Source of the DNA: Saccharum officinarum
Lineage: Eukaryota; Streptophyta; Magnoliopsida; Poales; Poaceae
Assembly: GCA_020631735.1 (NCBI GenBank)
Contig: CM036197.1
Coordinates: 46,671,880-46,735,879, forward strand
Reading direction: 5' to 3'
DNA: 64,000 nt
Numbering within the stretch: position 1 is the stretch's first letter; each line of letters opens with the position of its first letter. A program made the translations under genes and the position numbers. Below are positions 12,361-27,650 of this stretch, one piece after another. The notes below the pieces were generated by a model. That model was not told the origin of the DNA. It saw only the letters and a list, made by a program, of their open reading frames with translations, and ran no database searches.

Positions 12361-13610
12361 TCGCCGGAGCTCCATGGGTGATAGCTCGAGCGCGCTAGGG
12401 AATAAGCATTCCTGAAATTTAAATCATATAAGGTCATCTATTTTGAGACGAATAGAGTACTTCTAACTTTATGCCAAGTTATCTCTTTGACCTAATTTAT
12501 AAAAAATAGTAAGTATTATTTATGATACTAACAGTTACAATTAGATATTAGATTCGTCATGAACCGTATGTATTTATTTATTCGGAGTCATGCTAGATCT
12601 TAACAATATTTATCTATAAACTTAGTTAAAATTTAAAAAGTTTGACTTGGTTCATAACTAGATTATGTTATTTTTAGACGAAGGCAATATTATTTTTGAT
12701 TTCGTGGGAGTGGGATCGGACAGTACTGACATGCAGGTACGTAGGGTAATGTAATCGCGCCAAAAGAGTGGAGGCGGCAACGTACAGACGTACACTCTCT
12801 CTCGCGCTAGCTAGGTACCACGATTACGTATGTGCAAAGATATGATGCTCTTTGCCGGATACAAGTACCTGCCTTATTAAGACTAAATAGTATGCATCCA
12901 ATGATCCAACGAACGAACTCGGTTGTCGAATGTTTGGTTGGTGGCCTGTCGTTCACGTACGTACATTAGTCGTACATCCACCCATCACATGTAGCCCCTA
13001 CATACAATCCAGGGTGGTGTACGGTCACCTAATAGCATTTTTACGCTCCTAACCAGCTTACTTATCATTGCTCGTCACCTAATAGCATTTGTATAGCTAG
13101 CTGCCCTGCTAGGCCTGCTGCAGCCAAGTCAGCCATAGGCCCATAGAGATTTACTAGTACGTACGTTGAAAAACTTGCCGGCCGACACGATCGAGCTCAT
13201 CAGGCGTCGCGTGGCCGGCGCTCGGCCGGCCGGGAAGGCCGCCGCCGCCGCTCGCGGTCTCCCAGTTAGTTGCGCGATCTGCGTGCGTGCCGTGGAGGCC
13301 CCGGAGGCGGATGGATCATATCGGCGGGCGTGAGCTGAGCTAGATTGCATTGTGTGGACCGAATCGGGCGGGACAAGTCCAGGGAGACAGCGAGATCGAG
13401 CGGGTTAAGAAGGCCCAGCCCCAGGGGGGTCTCCTGGCCCAACACGGTACACATGCTTGTCCACACACGGAATTCGTGTCGTCTCTGCCTGCCGCTGCAG
13501 TTCTTGTCTGTCTGTCTTCTCTTCTGTCACCAAAAGCGCAAAGACTTTTTTGACTTCGCTGCGGAACAGGAGCAGAACCAGCGAAAATTTATTAATATAA
13601 ACATACACTA

Positions 13611-13752
13611 TGGCTTTGTTTCGATGCGCATGTATTCATCTCAATTCACATGTGTTGAAGTGGATTGGAGTGGAATTGAACTAAGTTTCATTCCATTCCA
13701 CTCCAATACACGTGGATTGAAGTGGATACACATGCATCCAAACGAGACCTAT
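13611..13752. mobile_element. Small hairpin MITE
   Basis: The two halves are inverted copies of each other. The left arm carries GTGGATTGGAGTGGAATTG and the right arm CATTCCACTCCAATACACG. The outer ends read TTTGTTTCGATGCGCATG and CATGCATCCAAACGAGAC, giving imperfect terminal inverted repeats. The superfamily and target duplication are not clear. It has no coding capacity. Confidence 0.6.
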
Positions 13753-14756
13753 ATGTATCAATTCGTTCAAAAAAATAGTAGAAGTATTATTTACGATATC
13801 AGACATCATTTAGATATATTTTTTAAGAATTTACCTCTGTGATTTCATAAATGCTAGTACTCTTCTCTACAAGACTTTGTCAAACTTAGGGTGTTTTGAC
13901 TTAATTAGGACAAACTCATATCCCTTATAATCTAGAATGGAGGTGGTAACACGATCTGCAACATCATATTTTTGACCAGTAACATCTATAGATAGCCAAA
14001 TTACGTTGTTTCAGATGGTGAAAAGATATATATTAGATAATTAACATCAGTCTTATGTAAATCTATATGCCTATATAAATATATTGATGGTCCAATTTCA
14101 AAACGATCGATGAAAATTAATCCTGAGTTGACCTTTATACATCTGTGACAAGATATACTCCTATATATTGACTGGTACTACTGTCTTAGCTAGCAGAGGT
14201 TAGCCGCCGGTTCTCCTTCGTGTTTCTTGTTATTGTCAACCTAAAGTTGAGTGCCTTTCTAGATCTAGACACCTAAAAACAGTGTCCGACCGGTTAGCCA
14301 CAAGCTTGCTACAACAACACGCTGCAATTCCGAGTGAGTTCATCAAACTACAGTGAAGCTTTTATTCATTTCAAGATCAAACACCAGTGAATGTCCTGTT
14401 CTTCTGCGTGCAACTTTGCCGCATGGCACTAATCAGGCAAAGTAGGGCTTAATTTGGCCGCCGATTAGGTACTGTTGCGAAAATTAGTTGCACGGTTGTA
14501 GTCATGGCCGTACGGTGTATCTTTGATTTCCTGCCTCCTGTCGCCCCACTTAGATAACATTATATATGCATGCATGGTCCATGCATCCACATCTGCATCA
14601 TTTGCAGGACGTACGACGTACATACTCGATTGAGTTGAGTCCAAACTAAATGTTTCTCTGGTTAACATTTTTACCATAAATTGAAAATTAATGTACCAAC
14701 AAACTAAAATACATATATGATACTCCACGTTTTCCAATTACAAAATCTAAAAATTG

Positions 14757-14927
14757 AGTAACTTAAACTAAAAGTCGGGTATCAAACTAAATCTGAGCTC
14801 AATCCGGTATTAAACTAAATTTGGGCTCAATCGAGTATTAAACTAAAAATTGAGTAACTTAACTAAAAGTTTGAGCTCAGCAGTATATAAAACTAAATTT
14901 GAGCTCAATCGGGTATTAAACTAAAAA
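14757..14927. repeat. Degenerate ~30-bp tandem repeat
   Basis: The unit built around GAGCTCAATCGGGTATTAAA and CTAAATTTGAG occurs about four times with substitutions and length changes (for example near 14800, 14830 and 14905). AT-rich and non-coding. Confidence 0.6.
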
Positions 14928-15983
14928 AAATTGGACATAAACTATTCATATTTTTATAATGAAAAACTAAAAATTACAAAAGTTCATTAGTGGGTAGATT
15001 ATTGGAGCACTAATGTTTACATATTTTTCCTACTGATACATTGGTTTTGCAATAGGTTTAGTATATGAACTAATATTAGTACTGAAGAAAAAGGACATGG
15101 TTGTTTTCAATCTTCATGCACGTATATGCATGGAGCCATGGAGAGGAATCGAACTGAAATGGACTCCGGAAATTGGACTTGATGGTAGAGTCACAATTGC
15201 ACACAGTAGCAGTATGTTTTATATAAAGAAGAAAACATCCATTCACTTGGAAAACTTCGTTTTCATGAGTACATCCAAATTAGTTAAACGAGGACAAGGC
15301 TCCAATCTCTCCTGTAAACTCCAAAGTCAGATAAAACGCAAGGCACAACAACTACACAACAAGCACGTCCAAGAGTTGCAATGATTGTTATTGTGTGCGG
15401 ACCATCAAGAAAACAACCCATCATGCATCTTAGAGAGTTAAGTATGTACTTACTACTAGTATCTAGCAAACTTAAGTAAAAGCGCCACTTCATTAAACAA
15501 AGCCAATAATTAGCCATCTCAAAGTACATCATCAACATGAACCCTCTAGTAGCCTAGTAGCAGTAGCAGTAGTATCTTTCAGATAATTGAAACCTGATGT
15601 TTGTCTGTCCATGCATCTCCCACCATTATTTGTATGCAAAACCTCTCACATCCAACTTGGATTAACAGCCAAACCGATCGCAAAGCAGAGACGATGATGA
15701 CCACACAATGCAAGCTTACATCAAAGTACAAGATTTGCTCACTACTAAGCATATAGCTCACCAGCTCTACTAATGTCCTTGAGCACAGTACTAGTAGTAG
15801 TTTAGTAGCTAGACAGCGGCAGGGCAGCTAATATAATGAGCAGTTGCAAAAGTACGGTATAGCTAGTAGCTAGGCAGGACGCAGGAGGCAGCTAGCAGCA
15901 TGCCTGAGATCTAACGGCCGTGCACGCATGCATGCGCTCTCACCGGGAGCTTGCTTGCCTTTTCCGGCCGGTATACACGGTGG

Positions 15984-16414
15984 TCACATGAGTAGGCTCC
16001 TGATGACGGCGGCCTGCTCGCTGGTGACATCGGCGGAGGCCAGCAGCTCGGCGAGCGTCTCGCTGAGGTTGTCCACCTCCTGGTGCAGGCTCCTGATGTA
16101 GCTGCACGTGTCCTGAAGCACCCTCGCCGCCGAGCCCTGCATTCTTCCTTGTCCTTGTGAGCTCGCTGCTACTTATATAAGGAGAGGTCTACGACGACGA
16201 GCAAACAATTTGCTGGCGGCTGCACTAGTACATCAGAGTGCTGAGTAGTGCTTACCCTATGTGCGCCATTGCGAGTTTGAGACTCCGGGAGCAGCGCCTG
16301 AAGCTTGGACAGGAGCTCGGAGATTTGGTCCTCCGAGATGGACCTCGACGTCGACGACGACAGCGAGCTCCCCGCACGCCTTGTGCGTGATGACCTCCGG
16401 CTGCTACTCGACAT
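15984..16414 (-). CDS. PRE/ILI-family atypical (non-DNA-binding) HLH protein
   Basis: Two exons, 16256-16414 and 15984-16136, encode 103 aa, a normal length for the grass ILI/PRE family. The first exon starts [13 protein letters not shown], then a serine-rich stretch and helix 1 ([19 protein letters not shown]). The second contains loop and helix 2 ([21 protein letters not shown]) and the family ending AAVIRSLLM. The basic DNA-binding region is missing, as is typical: these proteins bind other bHLH factors and release brassinosteroid- and gibberellin-driven cell elongation. The intron has GTAAG and GCAG borders. An in-frame ATG six codons upstream (16432) would add MQQAND; I chose 16414 because family members start MSS. 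The sequence supports an intact gene. The family assignment is firm, the orthologue is not. Confidence 0.92.
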
Positions 16415-16621
16415 GTCGTTTGCTTGCTGCAATCTGATATATATATATGTGTGTGTGGTTCGGAGCAGCTAGCTTAATTAGCTAGCTGATAGTAAGAGCA
16501 GTGCTTGCAGGTGAAACGAAGTAGCTAGAAGAGCGAGAGAGCTCGGGGAGTAGACAAGCTCTAGCTTGCTTTAAGGCAGGTGATCAGTGGCAGTTGCAGA
16601 TGGAGCAGAGTGAGCTGCTGC

Positions 16622-16630
16622 TATATATAA
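16622..16630 (-). promoter_or_regulatory. TATA box of the PRE/ILI gene
   Basis: On the minus strand CATTATATATAGC lies about 210 bp upstream of the chosen start codon. It would place the transcription start near 16590-16600 and leave a 5' leader of about 180 bases rich in CT and GCTAGC words. It is the best TATA match upstream of this gene. Confidence 0.5.
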
Positions 16631-16639
16631 TGAGGAGAT

Positions 16640-20433
<3,794 letters not shown>

Positions 20434-21905
20434 TTTTTTTTTTGAAAAATTGGCAGGAGCTCTGCCATTCAATTAAGAGGGTAAAAAATTGATCAAGTAC
20501 AAGCAAAACCAAGGTTAACACGCCCTGGGGAGCAGGAAAAGGATATGCTCTCCTCAAAACACTAAGCCCCCTCTAGCCGAAAGCTCTCCTTCTTTGCTCA
20601 ATGTCGTCTTTGGCCTTGTTGCTACTTGCATCACTGATTCATAGTTGTTGTTGAATATGCGCCCGTTTCTCTCTTTCCAGAGGTTCCAAAAGGTGTATAT
20701 GACCATGCCGTTGAAGCGTTTCCGCTTTGTTAGGGGCACTACAGTAACAGCCTTCTCCCACCAGGACATGATCTGCAAGGGGTCCCCCGGCAGCTGTCCT
20801 AGATTAATATCAAAGTGTTCCATGCAAGAATTTGTCTCCAAACTGCCTTGGCATAGGGACAGCAGAGACAAAGACGGAGTCCAGTCTCTAAGGGCCCATT
20901 GCATAGAACGTAGTGTTCCTGATGCGGTCATCCTCTCTTTTGCAAGTTGTCTGCGGTTAGGAGTTTCCCATGGATTAAAATCCAAGTGAAGACTTTGCAC
21001 TTGTTTTCAGCATGTGCCTTCCAAATGTGATGCCTCGGAAATTTGGTAAAGGAACCTCTGAATTGGATCCGGTAAGCTGAGCGGGTTGAGTAGTTACCAT
21101 CTGGTGTCCATTTTCAGGTGATGGAATCTTTGACGCCTTGGACCAGATGCACCTCCTGGATCCTGATCCAAAGGGACACAAACTCCTCTATGTGCGTGGC
21201 TGTGGTGATATGTCCCCTCAGAGATCGTATCCAATTGTTGTTGCGGAGCTCCTGCTGCACACTTTTATTTTTTCCTTCGGACCATCATGAAAAGATTTGG
21301 GGCAAGGTACTTGGGTGTCTCCCCATCAAGCCAATTGTTGTGCCAGAAGCGAGCCTTTGTACCATCACCTAAAGAGATTGTGGTCGAAGAGTTCAAAAAG
21401 GAGACGGTCGACATCATTACAAGGAAGCTCCATTCCTGCCCAAGGTTTGTTGTCTTCCATCCAATCCTGCCATAACCAGCGAAGTCGGAGAGTGCGACCA
21501 AACATTTTGAGATCGGTAACTCCTAAGCCACCAAGGTCTTTTGGTCGGGTGACCGTTGGCCAATTGATCAGGCAATGTCCTCCATTTGCATTCTCTTCCC
21601 TTTTCCATAGGGATGAAAACGGAACAAAAATATTCCGAATTGACCGTTTTCGTTTTCTATATTATGAACCGTTTTTTAACATAAAAAATTATCAGTTTCA
21701 ATTGGTTTCACAATCATTTTCGATCATTTTTTGTACTCTTTAATTGCTAAATGTAGAAATATCCCGAACCGACCGTTTTCGTTTTTCTATATCGTAAGTC
21801 CGTTTTCGACCGTTTTTGACCGTTTTCATCCTTACTTTTCCATAGGAACGATTCCTTTCTCTCTTTCGGACTGAATTTCTTCCCATTATTACACAGGTGC
21901 ATTAT
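20434..21905 (-). pseudogene. LINE (L1-type) 3' fragment with poly(A) tail, copy 2
   Basis: The minus strand carries pieces of a plant L1-type ORF2 C-terminus in shifting frames. From 5' to 3' these are SFLWKREE…GGLGVTDLK (21417-21608), FWHNNWLDGETPKYLAPNLF (near 21330), a zinc-binding reverse-transcriptase region with STRSAY and IWKAHAENKCKVFTW (near 21000-21080), and VIYTFWNLWKERNGRIF (near 20650). A poly(A) tail appears as a T run at 20434-20443. Frameshifts and stops make it non-functional, and it is 5'-truncated. A hAT MITE (21608-21834) has inserted into it. Copy 1 retains only the part at 1-310 within this window. Confidence 0.8.
21608..21834. mobile_element. hAT-type MITE inserted in copy 2 only
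   Basis: The element begins TAGGGATGAAAACGG and ends CCGTTTTCATCCTTA, near-perfect terminal inverted repeats of hAT type. It is flanked by an exact 8-bp target duplication CTTTTCCA (21600-21607 and 21835-21842). Copy 1 has a single CTTTTCCA (246-253) followed directly by TAGGAACG, which is the empty site. The 227-bp element has no ORF; repeated CCGTTTT words form subterminal repeats. Confidence 0.95.
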
Positions 21906-23083
21906 TGGTCATATGAGGAGTACTATTTTGTATGGGCGGTTTCATGTGTCGACATCTAATCTAAGTTGTGTAAGTTATATAAGTAGTTTTGTATTTATAA
22001 TACTTGCAAAGTATCTGAACTTTGAAGGGTTTAAAAGTATATGTAAAAGAAATTAGTTGTCAAAGATGGACATCGATCAAAACCGTGCACGTTAAATATG
22101 CCAAGTATATATATATTTTTTACCAAAGGTGAGAGGGGGCACGATATAATTGACAACCTGTATAACGATTTATCTAAAAAACAACTAACATATACCGGTG
22201 ATGTTTCCTTTTAACATAGGCTCTACTAGCAATCAAGCACACATTATGATCTAGTGCTTGCAACATTTCACACCACTAAACGATGAAGGATCTGGATCCG
22301 CACTCAAAGGATTCATGATCATGACAACTTGATAAAGGGGTTGCTTTTTATCTATCAACAAATTTATATTTTAGAAAACATATCAAATTTATAACTGTTT
22401 AACGGAAAATCCATGGTCTCTGGATCTCCTCTCCTCCCAATCTTATCTTCTCCTACTTCTAGCAGCCGCATCCTCTGCCTGTAGCTTCAATGGCACCCCT
22501 GCCTCCTCTGCCTCTAGCCCCACCATCGTTCCTTTGGCCGCCAACACTTCGCCGTCCCGCATCATCATCTCACCTTCTTGTCTCACTGCCTCATCGTCGT
22601 CTCACATGACGCCTCCTTGATATCTCGCCTCATTGTCCTACCAGTCGCATCTTAACCGTCTACCAATGCCTCGTCATCCTGCGCATTTGTCGTCTTAGTG
22701 TCCACCCTCGTCGTTCCACGTGTCTGTTCCATCCTCATCATCTAGCACCCTCGCCGCATTTTCACTATATCACGTACCTACTGCCTTCGTCGTCCCTCTT
22801 GCGGAGTTAGGGTCACGATTGTGGGAAGAAGAAGAGGCTGGGAGGAGGAGAAGATCTCAGCCGTAGATTACGTGTGTAACATTTAAAATTTTGGCATAAT
22901 TTTGGGAAGAAATATATTGCAGCTAAATAACAATTCCCGTAAATATTCTTTAAACCATGGTGGTTAACTTGGAGAAGGGGTGAATTGAGGGGATATGGTA
23001 GAGGTTGAGAGATTAAAGATAATGAGACAAAAATAGTAGGGATCTACCAGGGTCTAGTGCTTTCTAAGAACGGTTCTAGTGTT
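21906..23083. other. Non-coding spacer, copy 2
   Basis: The counterpart of 311-1495. No gene is seen. It differs from copy 1 by scattered substitutions and a shorter TA run near 22105. Confidence 0.6.
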
Positions 23084-23088
23084 TGAGG

Positions 23089-26000
23089 TGTAACACCCTA
23101 GGTGTTAAGCATGCATTAGCATTTGCAAATCATAAGCATAATCATCATTATGCATACATAAGCATCACATGAAATAATGAATTGAAACAGATTTCTGAAA
23201 CATGCATGTTGCAATGTTTTGTTTCAATAGATTTAAGGTTATGTTGATGCTTGTCATGCCTTGTATGTGTTTGTCTGAGTAGAGAAACAACTTAGAAATG
23301 TTTAGCAAACATTTTGGAGCAAGTTTTGTATTCAAAAGTTTCTCAAATTTTGCTTTCAAAAATAAGTTAGAAAAATGAGTTTTTTAATTAAAATGGACTT
23401 TGATTCTCTAATTTAAAATCTAGTTAGAATTTTAAAATGCACCTTTAAACAAAGTTGTAGAGTTTAAAATTTTAAACAACTTTTGTTTTGGGGTCAAGTT
23501 TTGAAAATGTCATTTTCTACTTCAAATTTTGAATTTGGGGCTGTTTAGTAAATTTTGGATTTCAAAAATAAAAAGAAAAAGCTGGTTTCGCTTAAATGGG
23601 CCGGCGCCTCCCTTTCGGCTCACTCGAGCAAGCCGGCCTGCCTCTCCCGCGCGCCGCGCTCGCACCCCGCCTCCCTCTCCCACGCGCCGCTCCCGACCGC
23701 GGCAAAGACCACCCGCCCCGTGGCCGCCATGCGCCGGCGACGGCGGCACCTAGCCTCCCGATGGCCCCGACGCCCCACACGCTCGCCTACACCCTTCACG
23801 CGCGCATATGCCTCCTCTGCTCTCTCCCATTGCCTTCCTCCGCGCCAGCAGCAGCAGAGCACGCGTCCGCGCTCGCCTCCGCCACCTCCCGCGCAAGCTC
23901 CTCGCCGGAGTTGGCCGTTCCGGCCACCTCAGATCACCACCATCATCTCCATCTTCCTCCGAGCATCACCTCTCTCGCGCGTAACCCGCGCTTGCCTCAG
24001 ATTCCTGTGGTAAGCCTCCCCTCGGCGGGAATCGCTCGCCGGAGCCCCGGCCAAGCTCACCGGAGAACTCTGCTCCGTGGACTCCTACCTTCCGCTCCCC
24101 TTTTTCCCTTCTCCGTGCGCACATCTTGTTTGCCTTGCTCCCCCGGTGCTCGTGCGCCTCTCCCCGTCCCGTCTCTTGGCCGGAGATGGCTGGCCGCCGT
24201 TGAGCCGCACCACCGTTCCGCCATTGGCAACGGCGAGCTTGCTCCCTTGCCTCCTGGGTCGCTTTGGTAGGTCCGCTAGGTTCGCCTCGCGAAGTAGAGT
24301 GCGATGGTGAAGACCTCACCGCCAGTGACCTCGTCGACGGCGAGATCCTGGCCGGTCAAGCCTCCCCTGTCACGCTGTGGCTGGCAAGTGGGGCCGGTTG
24401 ACCCGCAGGCCCCACCTGTCTATCTCTCTGTGCCCACGTGGGTGCACTGCGCCGGGTGTACTTAGCATTTCAGCGCGTGTTTTTGGAAAAGAATTTCAGA
24501 AATGATTTTTCAGAAAATAGTTAAATGCTTGTTTATTTCATAACTCGAAAAATATGGCTCTAAAATTTATGAAACAAATTTTGTTATGATCCTCGTGACT
24601 AGATCTATAGTATAAAAATATTGTATGTCAAATTTGTGATACTTTTATATAGGGCTTTATTTAATTTTTATAATTGCTATTATCTTAGAAAATGCATAGT
24701 AAATATAATATTTATTAGAAAAATATGATTTTAGTTTTATTAGTCTTCTTATGTGAGACACTTTGTATGAAAAATATATGTCATGCATATTCTGTAGAAA
24801 AATTTTGATGTGTAGTTCAAGTGCCTTTATTGGCTGATTTTTGTTATTTTTGCTAGAGAGAAAAATTTGTATAAAACATGCATATGATAATTTTTGTATA
24901 GTGTTTGTTTACTGTGTAGATCATGGAAAAAACACTAAATCTGATGTTTGATACTTTTCATAGTACAAAGTATTTTCATGCTCATTCATATGTCTTAGCT
25001 TGTCATTTTTGTGTAGGCTGTTTTACTTATCCAAATGCCATAAAAATTTATGGTAGGCTACTTAGAGTAGGACTATGCTATTGTAGGTAATTTTTATAAT
25101 TTTTTCTATGCACTAGAAATATAGGTTGTTGTTGTAACCCTAGTTTAAATTGAATATAAAATAATATTCTTTATGTATAATTAGTTTAATAATAAAGCTT
25201 TGGTGTATCTTTGAAGCATCAAATCACTTGCTGATGTTACTTGACAAGTTAATGTGGTTATGTTGATAAAGTGTAGCAGCACTTATGTTAGGGCTATATG
25301 TTAGTTAGCGTAAAAGTAACTGGAATTAGTAGTAGAAGAGAATGCAGTAGATGACATGCACTAGTAGTAACTGTCTTGCATGATGTTGACTACCTTGTAG
25401 AAAGGTTTACCTCTATGCTATCCAATAAGGTCTCAATGTGTTCATCTGCATGTCATGCCATCATGATCATTGCATGTCATCGTATCCGATGCACCGTTTG
25501 CATATTTACTTATACACTTATATCATACAGGATCGCAGGAGGAAGCGCTAGTAGCAGTTTAAGAGGAGCAGACCGAGTCCGATCCACAAGAAATTCAGGC
25601 ACAGGAGGTGCCAGAGGTAGAGGAGCAAGAAGAGGATCTACCTGAGTGTGTGGACCACCAACCCAGTTCCTTCGAGCGAGGCAAGCCCCGGAGCATTCTA
25701 AGTCTCCTACTTTATAAAAGCAATAATTTTTATAGATATGAGTTGATATATTGTCGCATTAAGTTATAGGGGTTGAGTGAAACCGTTGTTGCATTTATTA
25801 TTATCCTTGCCTACATTATTACCTACTTACCCTGTTAGGTTTAGGATCAAATAACTGCTTAGCCTGGCTTAGACCGGTAGCGATCGGTGATTTTCCGGTC
25901 ACCCAAAATTATAGGTGGTTACTAGAATATTTTAACTATGAAATGGACGATAACCTGAAAATAACCATGTGTTGATGGACAACTGGAGATTGGGCGGAAA

Positions 26001-27189
26001 AGTTGGAGGCACCTAGACATGGTTCTGAGGTGCTATTAGTTTTCCGTCTGTCGGTTAAGGATCGATCATTACTCGTCCCTCTTGTCATGTTGAACACATG
26101 CCTCACATTTAGCTGGCCGAATAAAGTACCTTTCGACCGTGAAGCTAGTGACACTGTTCGGGCCGAGATAAACTCGGATTGACAGACTGATGCTGAAGGG
26201 GTAAGACGGGGACGCGAAGAGTGAGCCCAAGGTGTGTCCTGATGGCCGGGCAGTCCCTGGGTAGTGCGGTCCATGATTGTTATCCCGCGACGTTTACCTG
26301 AATAGTGTCATTGGTGATATGTAACTTACTTGATCAGTGAGTGTGGTTTGTGTGAAGAATAAATTAACAGCTGGTTAAAAATCGATTCGAATCGCCATCG
26401 CTCCTGGATAGTGAGCACTTGACTCGAGTTACGGCATCGTAGTAATGATGATGGAACACGGATGATTATAAGGATGATGTGATAAAGGCTAAACCTGCAA
26501 TGGTAACTGGATGTTATTGATTAATCAAGTGATTGTTATAGCATAGGTGCTTACCTAGCTTGATAAGTTATAATAAAGATGATGTAAATTACTTAAAATG
26601 GTTTATTCATGATAGTTTGTACTTTTTGCAAATGAGTAGCTAGCCCACTAAAAGAAAGCCTTACATACTCCTTGGTATTATTTTCTTTTGGTTTAAGATG
26701 GGTAAGTCTAGCTGAGTACTTGCTCGTATTCAGGGTATTGTTCCCATTGTTGTTGCAGATGGTCAGATATATTATGGCTATTGCATCAACTGCTTGTACC
26801 CTGTGATGGGTGACAACTAGGACCAAGGGCGGGGTCACTCCATATGTCTTGTCTAATGCTTTTGTTGGAAATGACTATCTCCTGACACTGTATTTGAACT
26901 AAATGTGTGTGTGGTTTATGAAACTATTTGCTTCCGCTACTTTATTTTGAACTTGGTTTGTAATAACTTTATGTTCTAAACTCTGATGTATTCAACTGTC
27001 GTTGTGAACTTTATGTAATATGTGACTGTGGCTGCTAAACTTGTACGATCTTGGTTGGTATGTTGGTTGGTTTGAAATCATTCGTGGTTTCACGGACTAC
27101 TAGGTTATATGGGCTTAAGTTTACTAAATTATCTGCTTCGGCGGGTGATTTTCTTACTTAATTTCGTATAATTGGTCGGTTCTATTACA
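23089..27189 (+). mobile_element. Solo LTR1, copy 2
   Basis: TGTAACACCC…TCTATTACA flanked by TGAGG at 23084-23088 and 27190-27194, the same target duplication as copy 1. It is 4101 bp with no internal region. The internal acidic reading-frame remnant lies at 25563-25701 and carries a 1-bp insertion. Confidence 0.9.
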
Positions 27190-27194
27190 TGAGG

Positions 27195-27650
27195 AAAATC
27201 AAACTATACGATTGCAAACTCGGATCTAGCATTCTATTGTATCTGAACATCAAATGTTGGAGGAAGGAGGACTAGAATGTCGCCTAGAGGCAAATCGAGC
27301 AGAGCTTAGTCCTGCTGGTTAGGGTCATGTGACGGAACTTGCCCATCTAGGTTCATGTTCTCAACAAGACATGAGTATTTATGAGGCGATAAGCCACGAC
27401 AACAAGACGTACTCCCTCCGTACTCGTATTAGAGGTCATTCTGGGCTCTTGGCCCATTTTCGTAAAGGTAGTCGTTGCTCGCCCGCGGGTCTCGTATTGA
27501 CGCGATTGCCCCTGGCATGCTCGCCGCCCGTCTCGTATGGCTTCGCTCGACATTACTCGGCATTAATCGTGTCTCATCAATTCACGCTCGCCTCAACAGG
27601 CTCGCCTCCCTCGTCGCCCACCGTACGCTCGCCTCGATCGATACACTCTC
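27195..27650. other. Spacer between LTR1 and LTR2, copy 2
   Basis: Matches 5603-6058. It has a truncated Stowaway-like end near 27410 and CGCTCGCC-rich sequence before LTR2. No gene is supported. Confidence 0.5.

Larger units (their letters stand above)
12361..15983. other. Intergenic region left of the PRE/ILI gene
   Basis: No coding gene could be supported. The first 300 bp after the gap contain degenerate Stowaway-like sequence (AAAAGTTTGACTTGG near 12640). Bases 13611-13752 carry a small hairpin MITE, and 14757-14927 a short tandem repeat. The remainder is AT-rich intergenic DNA. Confidence 0.5.
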
